A DNA stretch of 64,000 nt, from positions 1 to 64,000 of the forward strand of contig JADFUC010001146.1 of NCBI GenBank assembly GCA_019722365.1, read 5' to 3'. Positions 1 through 12,639 of the stretch are shown here, in pieces (the stretch's first letter is position 1; every line of letters begins with the position of its first letter). Source of the DNA: Lithospermum erythrorhizon. Its lineage: Eukaryota > Streptophyta > Magnoliopsida > Boraginales > Boraginaceae. The notes under the pieces were generated by a model. The model had not been told where the DNA came from. It was given only the letters and a program-made list of their open reading frames with translations, and did not search any database. Both the position numbers and the translations under genes were made by a program.

Positions 1-832
1 ATCAGTATTGCTTCGTTCAGTTACGTATTGCTAATCAACATATACGTCACGAGAACCCATAACGACTAAGATTCATCATAAAATTGAATTATGAAAAAGT
101 CAACTAAAAAGTCAACACGTGCCGAAGCCAAGAAATATCTCCAAAGACTTGAACTTTCCTTCACTTAACTTTCGAAGAGAAATGATGGGAGAAATATATT
201 CTGACCGATGTGAGTTTGGCGACAATCGAAGAAATGGAAAAATGAAATTTTTTAAGGGGAGGGTGAATATCTCGGCCCGAGCCATGAAGGAAGAAGATGA
301 AGTTGTTTGATAATGATGATGTGTAAGATAAGCATGACTAGATATTTTAAAAAATTCGAGTCTCGTTCGGTTTCAGTTAATTATAAAACATGTTATTTAA
401 ATCTCAGCGAACCCGATTTCAAGATAAAATTTTCCATGGCAAAAACACTAAATTATAAATGTAGTCGGCTCTAAAAATTTTCTGAAATAATATTATCATC
501 GAGATTATTTATACTATCACAGGTCCCATGCTTGACCGAAAATTTAATTTATTTTTTTAAGTAATTGATTATTACATAAATAACAAATCTAATAAGTTAA
601 AATAATAAGTAAAAAGATTTAAATGCATAGAAGTGTCATTTACTAGTTTAGTAGTATTGAATTTGTTACTTATTTTGTAGTTAGTACAGTATTGAATTTA
701 TTTCTTAGAAGACCAAGCTTGAACCATTAGTGTTGAATTTGTTACCAAACTTTAGTTGATTCATTAGTGTTAATTTGTTACTTAAATGTCATGGTTTTGA
801 GTGTCATTTAAACAATTCAAGAAAAAGGATCG
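1..832. other. AT-rich flank without a recognised gene
   Basis: I see no gene here. The short open frame at 119-310 resembles no family I know, and its composition is that of the surrounding sequence. The last 40 bases (about 790-829) are similar to the 52-bp tandem repeat at 15324-15426, on the far side of the copia element that starts at 833. Confidence 0.6.
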
Positions 833-1078
833 TGTTATGAAAATATTATTATGGATGTCTTGTTCATCAAGAAAAAGATGACTTGTAGAAAGTAATTAGA
901 TTTTAACAGCTTTCGAGTTACTTGTTTGCAAGTAACACTTTGTGCTATTATATTGGAAGCCTATAAATAGGCACTTATTGTATTGTATACACACATCAAC
1001 AAAAGCAATAAAATAATCATCCTCCTTGTTTATTATTCTCTCTGTCTATTTACTTTATTATTAGTTATATTTATAACA
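833..1078 (+). repeat. 5' LTR of the outer copia element
   Basis: It begins TGTTATGAAAATATTATT and ends TATTTATAACA. It shares with the copy at 14426-14693 the block around TGGAAGCCTATAAATAG (a TATA box at about 962-968), the ACACACAT block, the AGCAATAAAATAAT block (a likely polyadenylation signal) and the final TTAGTTATATTTATAA. The bases after it are where the primer-binding site should lie, but I cannot assign the primer tRNA. Confidence 0.85.
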
Positions 1079-1093
1079 CGTTATAAAACACGA

Positions 1094-2085
1094 TTAAGCT
1101 CTTGGTGAGGATGTCCACCAACTGACATGGATAAAGGAGAAATATGTATTGCGAGATAGTGCAACAACTTCATGCCATCCTAAAAAGATAAGAAATATTT
1201 TCTTATTTGATAACAAAGAAGCCAGTGTTATCACAATATTAGGCAGTCCAAAATTGATAGAAAGCTCCAGAAGACCTAACATGTTATTGCATGGAGGAAC
1301 ACAATATCATATTAAAAAAGATGCCTTTGTATTCCTCTGAGATCTCGAAACTTAATTAGTTTCAAAGGCATCACGCCAAAATAAGCTACAGCATTGAGGC
1401 AACAAGTGAAGGAGGAATGGAATATCTCAATATTGCAGCGAGAATATCACAGTAAAAGACCATGTTAGAAAAAGTTACCAGCGTTGTCATGTGGGTTATG
1501 CTACGCATATTTCGAGTATAGAAACACGTGTCTATCGAGCCGAGTTTGAGAATTATGATGAGTTCATTGTTTGACATGACCGGTTGACCATCGGATCAAT
1601 TATGATCACGAAAAATAATTGGAAACTCTTTTTAGACGCCCATTGAAGAGTGACAATTCTCCAATCGAAAGAATTTGTATGTCTTTAAATGTTCTCAAGG
1701 TAAACTCATTATGGGAACTTCGCTGACAAAGGTGGGAAATGAATCTCCAAAATTTTTGGAGCATTGCACAAGGTGATATGGCCAGGAATGATACATCCTA
1801 CATGTGGAACATTTAGGTATTTCATAATCCATGACTGATGCGTCAACAGATGGTCACATGTATCCTATTAATACACTAAGTAACTTTGGCGTTTGCGAGA
1901 CTACTTGCTCAAATCATTCGATTAAGGGCACATTTCCCTGATTATCCAATCAAGAAGATCTTGTTTGATAATGCACGTAGGTTTACTCGAAGCTTTAATG
2001 ACTATTGTTTGTCGGTGGGAATTGATGTTGAAGCATACAGCCAGAACATGTTAAATTGCTAGAATCTAGTATGAATTTTGCACAA
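1094..2085 (+). pseudogene. Copia pol remnant: GAG-pre-integrase and integrase core
   Basis: Translation across several frames gives copia pol similarity. The pre-integrase part (about 1140-1560) reads NLIS-, HDRL- and LIESS-like blocks. The integrase core is clearest at about 1890-2050, where residues such as LLAQIIRL, FPDYPIKKI and LFDNA, then NDYCLSVGIDVE, follow the usual copia order around the second catalytic Asp. The zinc-binding HHCC part and the third catalytic residue are not recognisable. At least four stops or frameshifts lie between the blocks, so this is a dead relic. The similarity breaks off near 2085, where unrelated repeat sequence begins. Confidence 0.8.
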
Positions 2086-2099
2086 GTGATAAAACACCC

Positions 2100-4066
2100 A
2101 ATTCATACATCTGGGATCCCTCGAAATAATGTATTAATCTAAAACACATAAATTGCAATATGAATGAAAAGTTCTTACATTGCGGCGGAAGGCGAAATGA
2201 AACCAACTCCTCAAGCCAACAAGCGCATAGATGCCCCTGGCTCTCTCCCGATTCTTTGTCAACACCAAAAGCGATGTCCTTACAGATTATACGCGCAGGG
2301 AGGAGAATCGAATCCGAAAAGCTTGAACTTGCTAGAGTTGTGAGGAACTAAAATGAAAGAGAAATTCTCTTCCAAATACTAGGGAGGGGGGCGGCTTTTC
2401 AAGAGGGAGGCAAGGGTTTGATTTTCATGAAATGAAAAACCCTTATCTCTTTCTTTAAATACCAATGCCTAATTCCACCGTTAAGCAACTCGTTAAGAAA
2501 TCAGTTTAACTCGTTAACTTAATTAGACCGTTATGGCTTCTAATCAAATAATGAGTCACTAGTGAGTTGTTCCATTTTAATTATCTTGACAAGTCAATTA
2601 AAATACTAACGAGTCACTATCGAATAACTTATCAAGTTATTCATCAATTTCAATTGCTTAATTGATTAAACTTGCAAGTTTAACCAATTGATGTTCATCA
2701 ATATATTTTCCATCAAATATATAATATTGAAAGATAAATCTCTCGGTATACAAGTCTCGTTTAATTTCATGCATGAAATATAATTCGAATATCACTGCAT
2801 GTGTGTGACCTTCCAGGCTTAGATAATAGTAAGTTGTATAATAATAATAATTGACCAATTACTATTATTATATCGATTAATGAGTAAGATCTAGCAATCG
2901 TTCATAACAACTTAAATTATCATGAGAACCCGTACTAGCAATATATATAATTACTAAAGGTAAACACTAAGTTCCGATTAATCATTTAACTTCAACACGG
3001 TAAATGAATTGATACACAATTGTTAGCCAGCAGCGGGCATAATAAAGGGAATCATTTTCATTGATATCAGCGCTCCAGCTTTCCCTCGGGCCGATTACCA
3101 TACAATTCCTTTAACCTGCTGATCTACAGTGGTAAGCTAACCATAAGAAGTGTGTCATGAGCACCCACAACTTTCTTTACTCAGTATGAAGCGAATAAGT
3201 ATTTATGGCGTCTCGCCAAACTAATCGATTACCCAGTATTAGCTAAAGGAGGCACAGGGTCTTCCTTGTATATCAGGGCGGATAAATCTCTGATAGATCG
3301 GCATCTATCGTTATACTGTTTATTGTGACCCAACATATGCCGTTATAATCGCTTAAAGGCGGGCGTTTTGGTCATAGTCAAGTACAAAGCTTATATAACA
3401 CGGATAGTTTATATATCGTGGGTCTAAGAATTGTCGAACCTAAAATTCTAAACAAATATCATAGGACACGGATATACATATCTTCCTATGAATTCATTCG
3501 GTCATACCCGACTCCCGGTCCTGGACCGGCCCGTGAGGTATTGATGTCCCAGTCCTGCGGTACTTGTTGAGCTTGATCACTGTCCCGATCACCATGTTAG
3601 TCGTATGATGTTTATTGCTTTTAACTATCGACATCGACCCGAGGCACTTTTGGGCATCATGTTTCTAGGCTTGAGGTATAATTATGATTCATGTTGTGCA
3701 GAAAAACATAGACTAACTGAGGGATTTAACTTTTCATTAGGTGATGATACAATACATGTATATTATATGTAAATTTAAAACATATAGGCCAGGCAAGCAG
3801 ATATGCGAGAATATAAGAAACATGATATTCAAATATTTATTCACGTAACATAATAAATGCATCTGCCCGACTCCAGCAACCTAACACCGGCTGCGACGTC
3901 GTCTAAGACATATTCGTGCATGCTCATAAATGCTTTGCTGACTTAGTGGTTTGATAAAGTCGGCAGTTGGACTATGTTCTTTACTTTACAAACTTTGATA
4001 TCACTACATTAAGCATGTCTACAATTGAGTGATACTTTGCAGATGCGTGCTTGGTTGTGATATTGC
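2100..4066 (-). repeat. Probable minus-strand LTR insertion, degenerate
   Basis: Read on the minus strand this stretch has LTR character. A promoter-like segment with TATTTAAAG near 2455 is followed by a leader-like segment and a terminus around 2105-2115 (GGGATCCCAGATG) that resembles the end of the minus-strand LTR at 28320. The other end is unclear, somewhere near 3700. No coding similarity was found. It lies between the copia integrase remnant and the nested element at 4067, so it is a separate insertion or a rearranged piece. Confidence 0.4.
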
Positions 4067-6204
4067 TGTTGAACTACGAGTCCGTACACCTTATTTTAAT
4101 GATGACTTAAATATTGATTTACTATCTAACAAATGCGCTTAAGTGATTTATTTCATAGGTATGTTAGAAAAGTGCTTGTCGGACGCAAAGTTCACATTGA
4201 TATCAAATAAGCACAATATCAAAGCATTGAAGACAATGAAGAAATGTCATGAGCTTGGTGATTTTCTGATGCAAAATATGAGTATGGTGAAATAGAAGAA
4301 GAATCAACCATAAAATCTTCAAAGTGAAGAATAGATGAAGAAGATCGTTCAAATGCCAAATTTCGTGAAAGGACCAGAGAAAAGTTCACGAAGAATCAAG
4401 ATCGTAAGAGACGGGAGTCTTTGGATACGAAACCAAATATTAGGTAAAGTTATGGCAGATCTTACTTCTACTTTCTTTTCTTGTCTTGATTGAAGTTCTT
4501 ATTTGGGAGATATTTTTCCAATCATTTTTGACTAAAAGATCTTAACGTTTGATATTTTAAGAATGCTTGTCAAAAGAAAACATTTTGAAAATCTTAATGT
4601 GTATAAAAGCGGGGTTTGAATTCATTTTATTAGAGGTTTGAAAAGATCTTTCAGCGCTTTTGAATAGATCACAAATGGAGCTATAACGAGAGCGGAAAAT
4701 GCGATTTTAAGTTTCGCAAAAACTCTTGTCGAGACTGTCCGAGACCAGGGGTCTCGATGAGGCTCTCGATGATCTGGCGTTTTTCTTCCTTTTCTGTTTT
4801 AGACCCCCATGCAGAGACCTAGGCTCTCGATGAGGTCTCGATGGAGTGTCAAACAAGCCGTTTTTGTCAGTTTAACTCCATTTTCGCCTTTAAATACAAA
4901 TCTTTGAGCCTAACTTGACTTTTCCCAAATAATTTTAAATGTTTTTTATACTCATTTCTCATCTTTAAAACACCAAATCTCTCAAATACATGAGCTTTAG
5001 TTGGCGTTTATCAAAGTGAGTTTGGTTTGTGCTAAACTTTGAAATGAAATGGGGAGTTAAAGAGCTTAGCTTCGTATCTCTTTGACAAGAAGGAGTTGAG
5101 CAAACGATGTATTATCTACCGATGTAAGAGGTTATAAATTGTGCCAAAATTGTAATCTATTGTAGCTGGTGAGGCATTTAGGTGGGATAAAACAAATATC
5201 TACATTTTATAAAGAGATAAATTAAGTTAGGATTTGTTGCCGTACTAGAGGCTTGAGGGTCGAGGTGTTGTGAGGCTTACTGACTAGGAATCGAGTAGAT
5301 TGCCTAGTGTTGGTAGTACTCAGCTTGATAGGACATAGAGTGCTCGAGGTAGAGGAGTTGCATCTCCCTACTTGATTGGGTTGAAATCACTTGGGGTGTG
5401 TCCTTGGAGTTCTTTAGTGGTGTAAACAATGAGAAGTTATGAGCTAAGAGTTGTAAGTTGGTTTGGAGAAGCCGCCCAAAATTTGAAGCCATCTAGTGGA
5501 TTCTAGTGAAACCACAGGTGAGCCTTGGAGTCGGGGAATGTAGATTAGCGAACCTCGTGAAAACACCGTGTCGAGTTGCATCTTAACCACACTCTTTACT
5601 TTGTGCATGTTATATATATTACTAGAATTGCTAGGATTCGATTATATGCTGGATTTACTCACGCTTATTGAATATGTCGGCGTATAATTGAATTATTGTG
5701 TTAAATTGATATGTCAAGTTTAATCGGGCTAAAATAGAATATCTATGTTGATGCTTAATTGATATTCATGATTAGGATAGTTTGATTTGATCGATAGACT
5801 TAATTGTTATATTCGCGATCAAGTATAATTAAACATTTATCAAGAATATCTTAAGCTACTTTCATTATATCATGCTTTGAATTGTGGTATGTTTAATAGA
5901 TTGCTAAGTTGATCGATTGCCATGAATGGACTTAATCATTATTATGCATGAATGAGCTTAATGTTAATATTGATCAAAATGAGTTTTGGATGTTTTATTA
6001 CATAATGATTGCTAGATCGTTTATTATTTCATCTTTTATCTAAGCATTTATTTGAGGAGTGTTAATACTTTAGCGTATTCAGCATTTGTTTTACAAATTA
6101 CAAAATTCGTATTAATGGGAAAACTTGAATTAAAGTTTGTAAAGTCGGCAGTCAACAACCTCTTGAAATTACTGTGCTTTACAAGGGCGTCATATAGGCT
6201 AACA
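4067..6204 (+). repeat. 5' LTR of the nested element
   Basis: It begins TGTTGAACTACG and ends GGCTAACA just before the primer-binding site. It is colinear with 10305-12513 throughout, for example at the shared blocks CTTGTCGGACGCAAAGTT, CACAATATC, AATATGTCGGC and GGGCGTCATATAGGCTAAC. It contains a cluster of TCTCGATGA motifs and GAGACC/GGTCTC inverted repeats near 4741-4845. Confidence 0.85.
4741..4845. repeat. TCTCGATGA motif cluster with GAGACC/GGTCTC hairpins inside the LTR
   Basis: GAGACC at 4741-4746 and GGTCTC at 4750-4755 can form a 6-bp stem with a 3-base loop. A second GAGACC...GGTCTC pair lies at about 4814-4839. The motif TCTCGATG occurs four times in about 100 bases. The right LTR keeps a decayed version at about 10975-11085. 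It could be a protein-binding or RNA-structure element of the LTR; its function is unknown. Confidence 0.5.
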
Positions 6205-6206
6205 AG

Positions 6207-6220
6207 TGGTATCGAGGCCC
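6207..6220 (+). other. Primer-binding site for initiator tRNA-Met
   Basis: The bases TGGTATCGAGGCCC directly follow the left LTR after a 2-base spacer. The plant initiator-Met consensus is TGGTATCAGAGCC; this copy lacks the A after ATC and carries an extra G. Its place next to the LTR end fixes the LTR boundary and the element orientation. Confidence 0.8.
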
Positions 6221-9200
6221 AGGGTCTACATTTTGAGTCTAACAACTCGTAGAGTGGATTCTGGCATGTAACGACTAAATGTGCGATTATTTGCTAACAT
6301 GATTATATGTTTTAATTTGATGTTGAATCATGTTTGAGGTGAATGTGATATGTGTTACATGTGTTTGATAATTATGTCTTTGGCGTATGCCTTGATTCAG
6401 CCTTGTGACTTAATTGATTTATATGCTTGATTGTGGTTAAAATGGACATTTGGCGTTTGAGTTCCGCCAAAATGTATTTGAACTAAAATTATATTTTTAG
6501 GACTTCGAACAACAACGGAATCAAAAATTGGGTACCATGTTCTTAAATTGATTAATGCTTAGGTTGGGAAAGGATGGCTTGGAAGATATGATCATAGAGC
6601 GATCAAGGAATTATGGTTGGATCACACCATGCCTCGGATGGATGGCCAAAGATGAGCTTCAAAGTTGGTATATTTAAATATTTGGTTATTTTTAAGTGTT
6701 ATATGTTCTTATGTTTGCGAGTGCTTAAATTGTTAATTCATGTCCTTTATGAATTGATTGTCTATTTTTTATAGACATGACTTTAATGCAAACTATGAAC
6801 ACATGTGAGTTAACTTGATTATTGAGTTGTATGAATTGGTTAGGAAGAAAATGTGTGTTTCAAAAATAATTGAAATGTTTTCTTCTTTACATTGTGCTTA
6901 TTGTATGACACAACTTCGATTATGGCACAAAATATTTCAAACTCACTAAAATATTCATGAAATTGAATCTTAAATTTATATATGTTAATATATTTCATGA
7001 ATCTTTGTCTACCTTGATTGACATGTCGGTTTGTTTGGCTTTTAATGCATGTTCATAATTTAAAATGCCTACATGTCATATGAAAAATGAAGCAATGTGC
7101 CTAAAATGTGAAAATCAAGATTTCATGTGCCGATTGTAATATCTGTCGGTATTGATGTTTGATATGCTGGGTCTGAGTCGTTAAGCCCGTTATGTTAATT
7201 TCTTTATTCCTAAATGGGTTAAGATGAATCACTTATGCCTTAATTGATATTCTTAAATGTGATCATCATGAATGAAATGAAATATGTTATGTTTTTATTT
7301 CAAAATGTGTATAAAAATATATTTCATAAAACTTGATTTTATATATGATTAGTGATTGAAATAGGGCGGTAGGGCCTAATTGTAATATGTTATCACTATT
7401 AAAAGGATCCAAAAAAAGATTGGATACATACTCCACTTGAGCTTAAATGTGTAGGTCTACGATGGACTATGAAAAGTGTGGAGATGGCTTGGACAACGTG
7501 AGACTCAAATGTGAAAGCCGGAGATAAACCTTGAAGACGAGCCACGAATTATCTTGACATGTGGACTAAACAACGAATGCACAAAAGAAAAATGGAATGC
7601 AAATCGGGTGTTTCTTCTAATCTTTTTTTTGTACTTGATATTAATAAGGCTCAGTTAGCCTTTGTGTATAGTCCTTAGTTGTTGTTCGGATGATCTTGTG
7701 GAATGTGTTTATGTGCTGTAGATGGCTCGGATGGCCACTAGGGGACATAAATTGTTCATATGTGCTTAACTTGAGGCTATTTGACTTTGCTTAAACGACT
7801 TATCATTTTTCAAATAGCTTGCTTGATTTGGACAATTCGTTATGTGTGTTTTATAAATCTTAAACTTGATATACTCTTGTTTTAACTTTGGATTATCTTG
7901 TATATATCCTTAAAATGAGTCTTTTGATAAACCTACTTGAAGCTTGAATAATTATTGCTTATGAGGTTTATCATGCGTTGTACATCATTTCGTTTAAATG
8001 TGTTGCTTTTTAAATGGATGGTACAACAAACTGGATTGCGTCTTGCTAAAACCGATTTTAAATTGCTCACGCCTCTCTCACAAATGTTAAATGTTTTGTA
8101 AAGGGATTTCAAATATGTTTGGGATACTTACTCGTGTTTATGTTTTTTCTTCGTTATCACCACTTGATGATATATATCTTGACTTCATTTTAACACACAT
8201 GTGGTATGTCGCAGGCGTATATTACAATATGAAAAATGTTAATTTCCTTATTGAATATATTTTGGGTTTGAGAGTTCCAAAATTCTCCGACATGTGTGTG
8301 CAGATAATGCTCTTGAGAGATGTTTCGCGTGTTCTTGTTTTTCGCTCCAAGTTAAAATAATAACTTTCATACTTTTCTTTGAACTTGAGTATATTTTGGT
8401 ATTCATACTCCGTGCATGATTCTACATTCTTGAAATTCAAGGTGCGCATTCTAGTAACATGAAGGCGAATGTGTTGAATCATTTATATGCGATAGTTGAG
8501 GGAGCCGTGTTCATAGGCTATTTAAAATATTTGATGCCACTTGTGCGGGAGTTTGTACCTAAAAAGACTTTGAGCGTCTTCTAGCTCATATGTGGACTTG
8601 ACACATATTTGTTGACCATAAGTATATGTGTTTGGGTTAAAAGCGTGATTATAAATCCTTTTTTTTAAACTCTTTGTGAGTTACTCAGCAGCTTTCTCAA
8701 ATAATGGAGATCTTAGATTTCTTGGCTATGAAGAAATTTTTATGTATTGTATACTTTAGCTTTATATTGTGCTAATTAATGTAAGGCTACAATTGATCGT
8801 ATTTTAATCTTCATAATCTTAGACTAACTTGTCAATCATGTTTTCATACTCTTATTATTGTTCGATTAAACGATAAAAAGCGTGGAGGGTCACTGTGCTT
8901 AAAACTATTTCTCAGCTTTGCTTTTTGCGTTTGTAAAAAGCTATTTCAACCATGAGCATTCTTGATCTTTTCAAGATGGTTGTAGTAGGAATTTTTCGAA
9001 AATACAATACATTTTGTTTTAAGAAGCATGTGCAAAAATGTTTAAATGTGCATATACTGTGTATTTTAAAATTCCTTTGTCTTCAAGATTGTATATGTTG
9101 TTTTAAATGCATTTCGGATGACAAATTCTGTAATAATGGTTTCGTCTTATCATTCTCATTGGCTTGCTGGTCAGATGGATTGTTTTCATGATTTTTAAAA

Positions 9201-10293
9201 TTTTTTTTCCTTTATGCGCCTGGGTTTGGTACTTTTCAACAGCGTGCTCAGCGTTGCTTTATAATTGAGTGATTTGAAAATATTAACTTTCCGCTCAAGA
9301 TATGCTTTAAACTTTTCTTTAAACTTGAGTGTTTGGAAGTTATTGTGATTGCTCTAGACTTATGTCCTTTTAATGATTTTCTAGGCTTTCTATTGAGAAA
9401 GGGAGAAATCTTTATCTTCGATAGGGAGGATTAATTCATTAAAGTTATTTCGATGTCCAAATCGTTTATCCTTGAGACATTGATTATTAGTCCAACTTGT
9501 TTTAACAAAACCATTTACTTATTTTCACTTTTCTTTGTTTGTTTAAAACCATGTGTGTATGCATATATATGATTTTAAATATTTTTGTTATTTCAAAAAA
9601 TGGTATAATACGCAGAGTACATATCATCTTTGTTCTAAATGGTTTTGATGAAATCCGTAGATTGAGGGATAACTTCTTGTTCAAGGTGATATTGTACTTG
9701 TTTTTCCGTCCTAAAGAGAACTTTTGTTAGGAAAATTAATAAACTCATGATTGTCTTTTTTCCCGATGATAACTTTGTTTGAGGGACGATCCTATTACTT
9801 ATTCTCTTTTGAGTTTTTAAACTTTTTGATAATGAGAATTGAAGTAATATTTTATCATATGTCAATGTTCTTAAATTTATTTTTAGATGACATATGTTCG
9901 ACATCACTTGTTCAAATTTTTGCACCTTTTTGGTTTATTGTGAAGCGGATTATGTGTGATGTGTATACACTTCTTGATATGCTTCATTGTATATCTTTGC
10001 TTGTGTATGAAACCATGTTAATAATGCTTACATGTTTATATGTTTTTAACAGGTTTCCTCTTTAACCATGTCTATTGCTTAATTTTTCTAATGAGACATG
10101 TGTTATATGGTATCCGTTAAACAGTATATTACCTTTTGATGATTCAAAAGGGGAGAATGTTATTTGATCTTCATAAAATATGCCATGCTAGTATGCTTAA
10201 ATATTTTATTTTTATCTAGCATGCTGGCCATGTCCTTGTGTTTAACCTTTATATTAGTTATGGATGTATTTGGCATCAATGTTTGTCATCATC
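6221..10293. other. Non-coding core of the nested element
   Basis: There is no pol or gag similarity. The open frames here (for example 8091-8360, 8952-9191 and 9751-10065) are short, rich in Phe, Leu, Ile and Cys from T-rich sequence, and resemble no family I recognise. I take them as chance frames. The bases around 10132-10157 form a purine-rich motif like the main polypurine tract. Confidence 0.65.
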
Positions 10294-10302
10294 AAAAGGG
10301 AG
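10294..10302 (+). other. Polypurine tract of the nested element
   Basis: AAAAGGGAG lies two bases before the right LTR (TGTTGGACTACGG). This is the expected second-strand priming site and confirms plus-strand orientation. Confidence 0.8.
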
Positions 10303-10304
10303 TT

Positions 10305-12513
10305 TGTTGGACTACGGTCAGGTACACACTTGTTTAATGTGACTTAAACATTGATTTACTACTCCCAACATATGTGTAAGTGATTTAATTCATAGGTATG
10401 TTGAGAAAAGGTGCTTGTCGGACGCAAAGTTGACATTGATATCAAACAAGCACAATATCGAGAGGCATTGAGCAATGAAGAGAAATGTCGTGAACTGAGG
10501 TGATTTTGCGATACCAAAATAGGTAGGTGAGATGAAGAAGATCAACCATACAAATCTTCAAAGTGAAGAATGGCGATGAAGAAGAAGATCGTTCAATTTC
10601 CCGCTCATGAAAGGATCAGAAGAAAAGTTCTGAAGAATCCAAGATCGGAAGAAGCGAGTCTTGGATCTGAAGCCAAATATTAGGTAAAGATTGTAAACTG
10701 AATCTTACTTTACTTTCTTTCCTTGATCTTGATTGAAGTTCTTATTTGGGAGATATTTTCAAATCATTTTTGACTAAAAGATCTTACTTAGTTTCAATAT
10801 TTTTTAAGAATGTTTGTCAAAGAAAATATTTTGAAATCTTAATGTGTATAAAACTGGGGTTTGAATTCATTTTATTAAAGGTTTTGAAAAGAGTTTCAGC
10901 TTTTGAATCGTCTAAATAGAACTATAACGAAGCGGAAATACGGTTACAAGTTTCGCAAAAAGCTGGTTCATCGAGACTGATGAGACCCGAGTGTCGAGCC
11001 CCGGGGTCTCGATGAGGTCTCGATGATCGGCGTTTTTCTTTGTTTTTCTATTTAGACCCCACGTGAGACCTAGGCTCTGATGGGTGTCAAACAAACCGTT
11101 TTGTCCTTTTAACTCCATTTTCTCATCCGCTTTAAATGCAAATATTTCCCAAACTCTTCCCCGACTTTTCCCCGAACAATTCTAAATATTTTTATACTCA
11201 TTTATCATCTTTAAAACACCAAATCTCTCAAGCGCATGAGCTTTAGTTGTGATTTTATCAAGAGAGTGAGTTTGGTTTGTGCTAAACTTTGAAATGAGAA
11301 ATGGGAAACTAAAGAGTATTGAGTGTTTGGTAGAAATGCTCCAGTAGAGTTAAAGGCTTGAGAGTCGTATACACTTTCGACAAAGGAGTTGAACAAGCTT
11401 GATGTATTATCTACTCAATGTAAGGAGTTATAAATTGTGCCAAAATTGTAATCTATTGTAGCTCGTTGAGGAGCATTTGGAATGGGGATAAAACAAAAAT
11501 CTACATTCTATAAAGAGATGTCCCGTTAAGTTAGGATTTGTTAGCCCCGTACTGGAAGTTGAGGGTCAGAGGTAATTGTGAGGCTTACTCAGTAGGAATC
11601 AGTAGATTGCCGTAGTGTTGAGGCTAGTCTTTCAGCTTGATGATAGGGCGTAAGAGTGCTTTCGAGGTAGAGAGTTGCATCAGGCTTGATTGGGTTGAAA
11701 TCACAGGGTGTGTCGTTGGGTTAGTGAATTGTATTACTTGAGAAGTTATGAGCTAAGAGTTGTAAGTTGGTTTGGGCTTCACCAACATTTGAAGAAAGCG
11801 CCATCTAGTGGATTCTAGTGAAACCTAAGGTGAGGAGCCTTGGGTAGGGATGTGATTAGCGAACCTCGTGAAAGCAGCGTGTCGAGTTTGCGTCTTAACC
11901 ACACTCTTTCTTTTATTGCACATATTATATATATGCTAGAATTGTTAGGACCGATTATGCTAGTTTATACGCTTATTGAATATGTCGGCATATAATTGAA
12001 TTGTGTATTAAATTGATATGTCAAGTTTAATCGGGCTAAAATAGAGATATCCTATGTTGATCTTAATTCAGTATTCATGATTAGGATAGTTTGATTTGAT
12101 CGATAGACTTAATTGTTATATTCAGCGATCAAATCATAATTAAACTTGTTATCAAGAATATCTTAAGCTCGCCCCTAGTATATCTATGTATTGAATTGTG
12201 GTATGTTTAATAGATTGCTAGGATTGATCGAAATATGAATGGACTTAATCGTATTATGCATGAATAGGCTTAATGTTAATATTGATCAAATGAGTTCACG
12301 GATGTTTATTGCACATAATGATTGCTAGATCGTTTATTTCTTATCATTTGAGGTGTTAATACTACTTTAAGCGTATTCCGCATTTGTTTGCAAAGTGCTA
12401 AAGTAAATGACAATAAAGTGAAATTGAATTAAGTTTGTATAAGTCGAAAAGCGGTCAGCGACCTCTTGGTCATCGCCCCCACTCCCCCTCCCCAGGGCGT
12501 CATATAGGCTAAC
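10305..12513 (+). repeat. 3' LTR of the nested element
   Basis: It is colinear with 4067-6204 over its whole length. Differences are mostly clustered small insertions and deletions, with short C-rich patches replacing AT-rich ones (about 12170-12180 and 12465-12497). It ends at GGCTAAC near 12513, after which sequence unrelated to the primer-binding site begins. Confidence 0.85.
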
Positions 12514-12639
12514 GGTGCCGGGGTTCCTTAGCTTGGATTTGTGATGTGCTTGGATTTTGTGATGTGCTTTCGGGGTTATTAATATACCATATAATATATT
12601 ATTTGAATATATTGGATGAAAATGAGGATCATGAACCAA

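Larger units (their letters stand above)
4067..12513 (+). mobile_element. Nested non-autonomous LTR retrotransposon (LARD-like, SIRE/Maximus-type signals)
   Basis: Two long direct repeats (4067-6204 and 10305-12513) flank a 4.1 kb core. The left repeat is followed after 2 bases by a sequence complementary to the 3' end of initiator tRNA-Met, and the right repeat is preceded by a purine tract (10294-10302), so both reverse-transcription priming sites are visible. The core has no gag, protease, integrase or reverse transcriptase similarity in any frame. A second tract, CAAAAGGGGAGAA at 10145-10157, resembles the repeated CAAAAGGGGGAGA motif that I recall from SIRE/Maximus copia elements. Long LTRs, a non-coding core and intact priming sites fit a large retrotransposon derivative mobilised by a related autonomous element. 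The lineage assignment is inference. Confidence 0.75.

Noticed and set aside
8091..10065. Several 79-104 codon frames in the nested element core
   Set aside because: T-rich composition gives hydrophobic chance peptides; no gag, pol or envelope feature.
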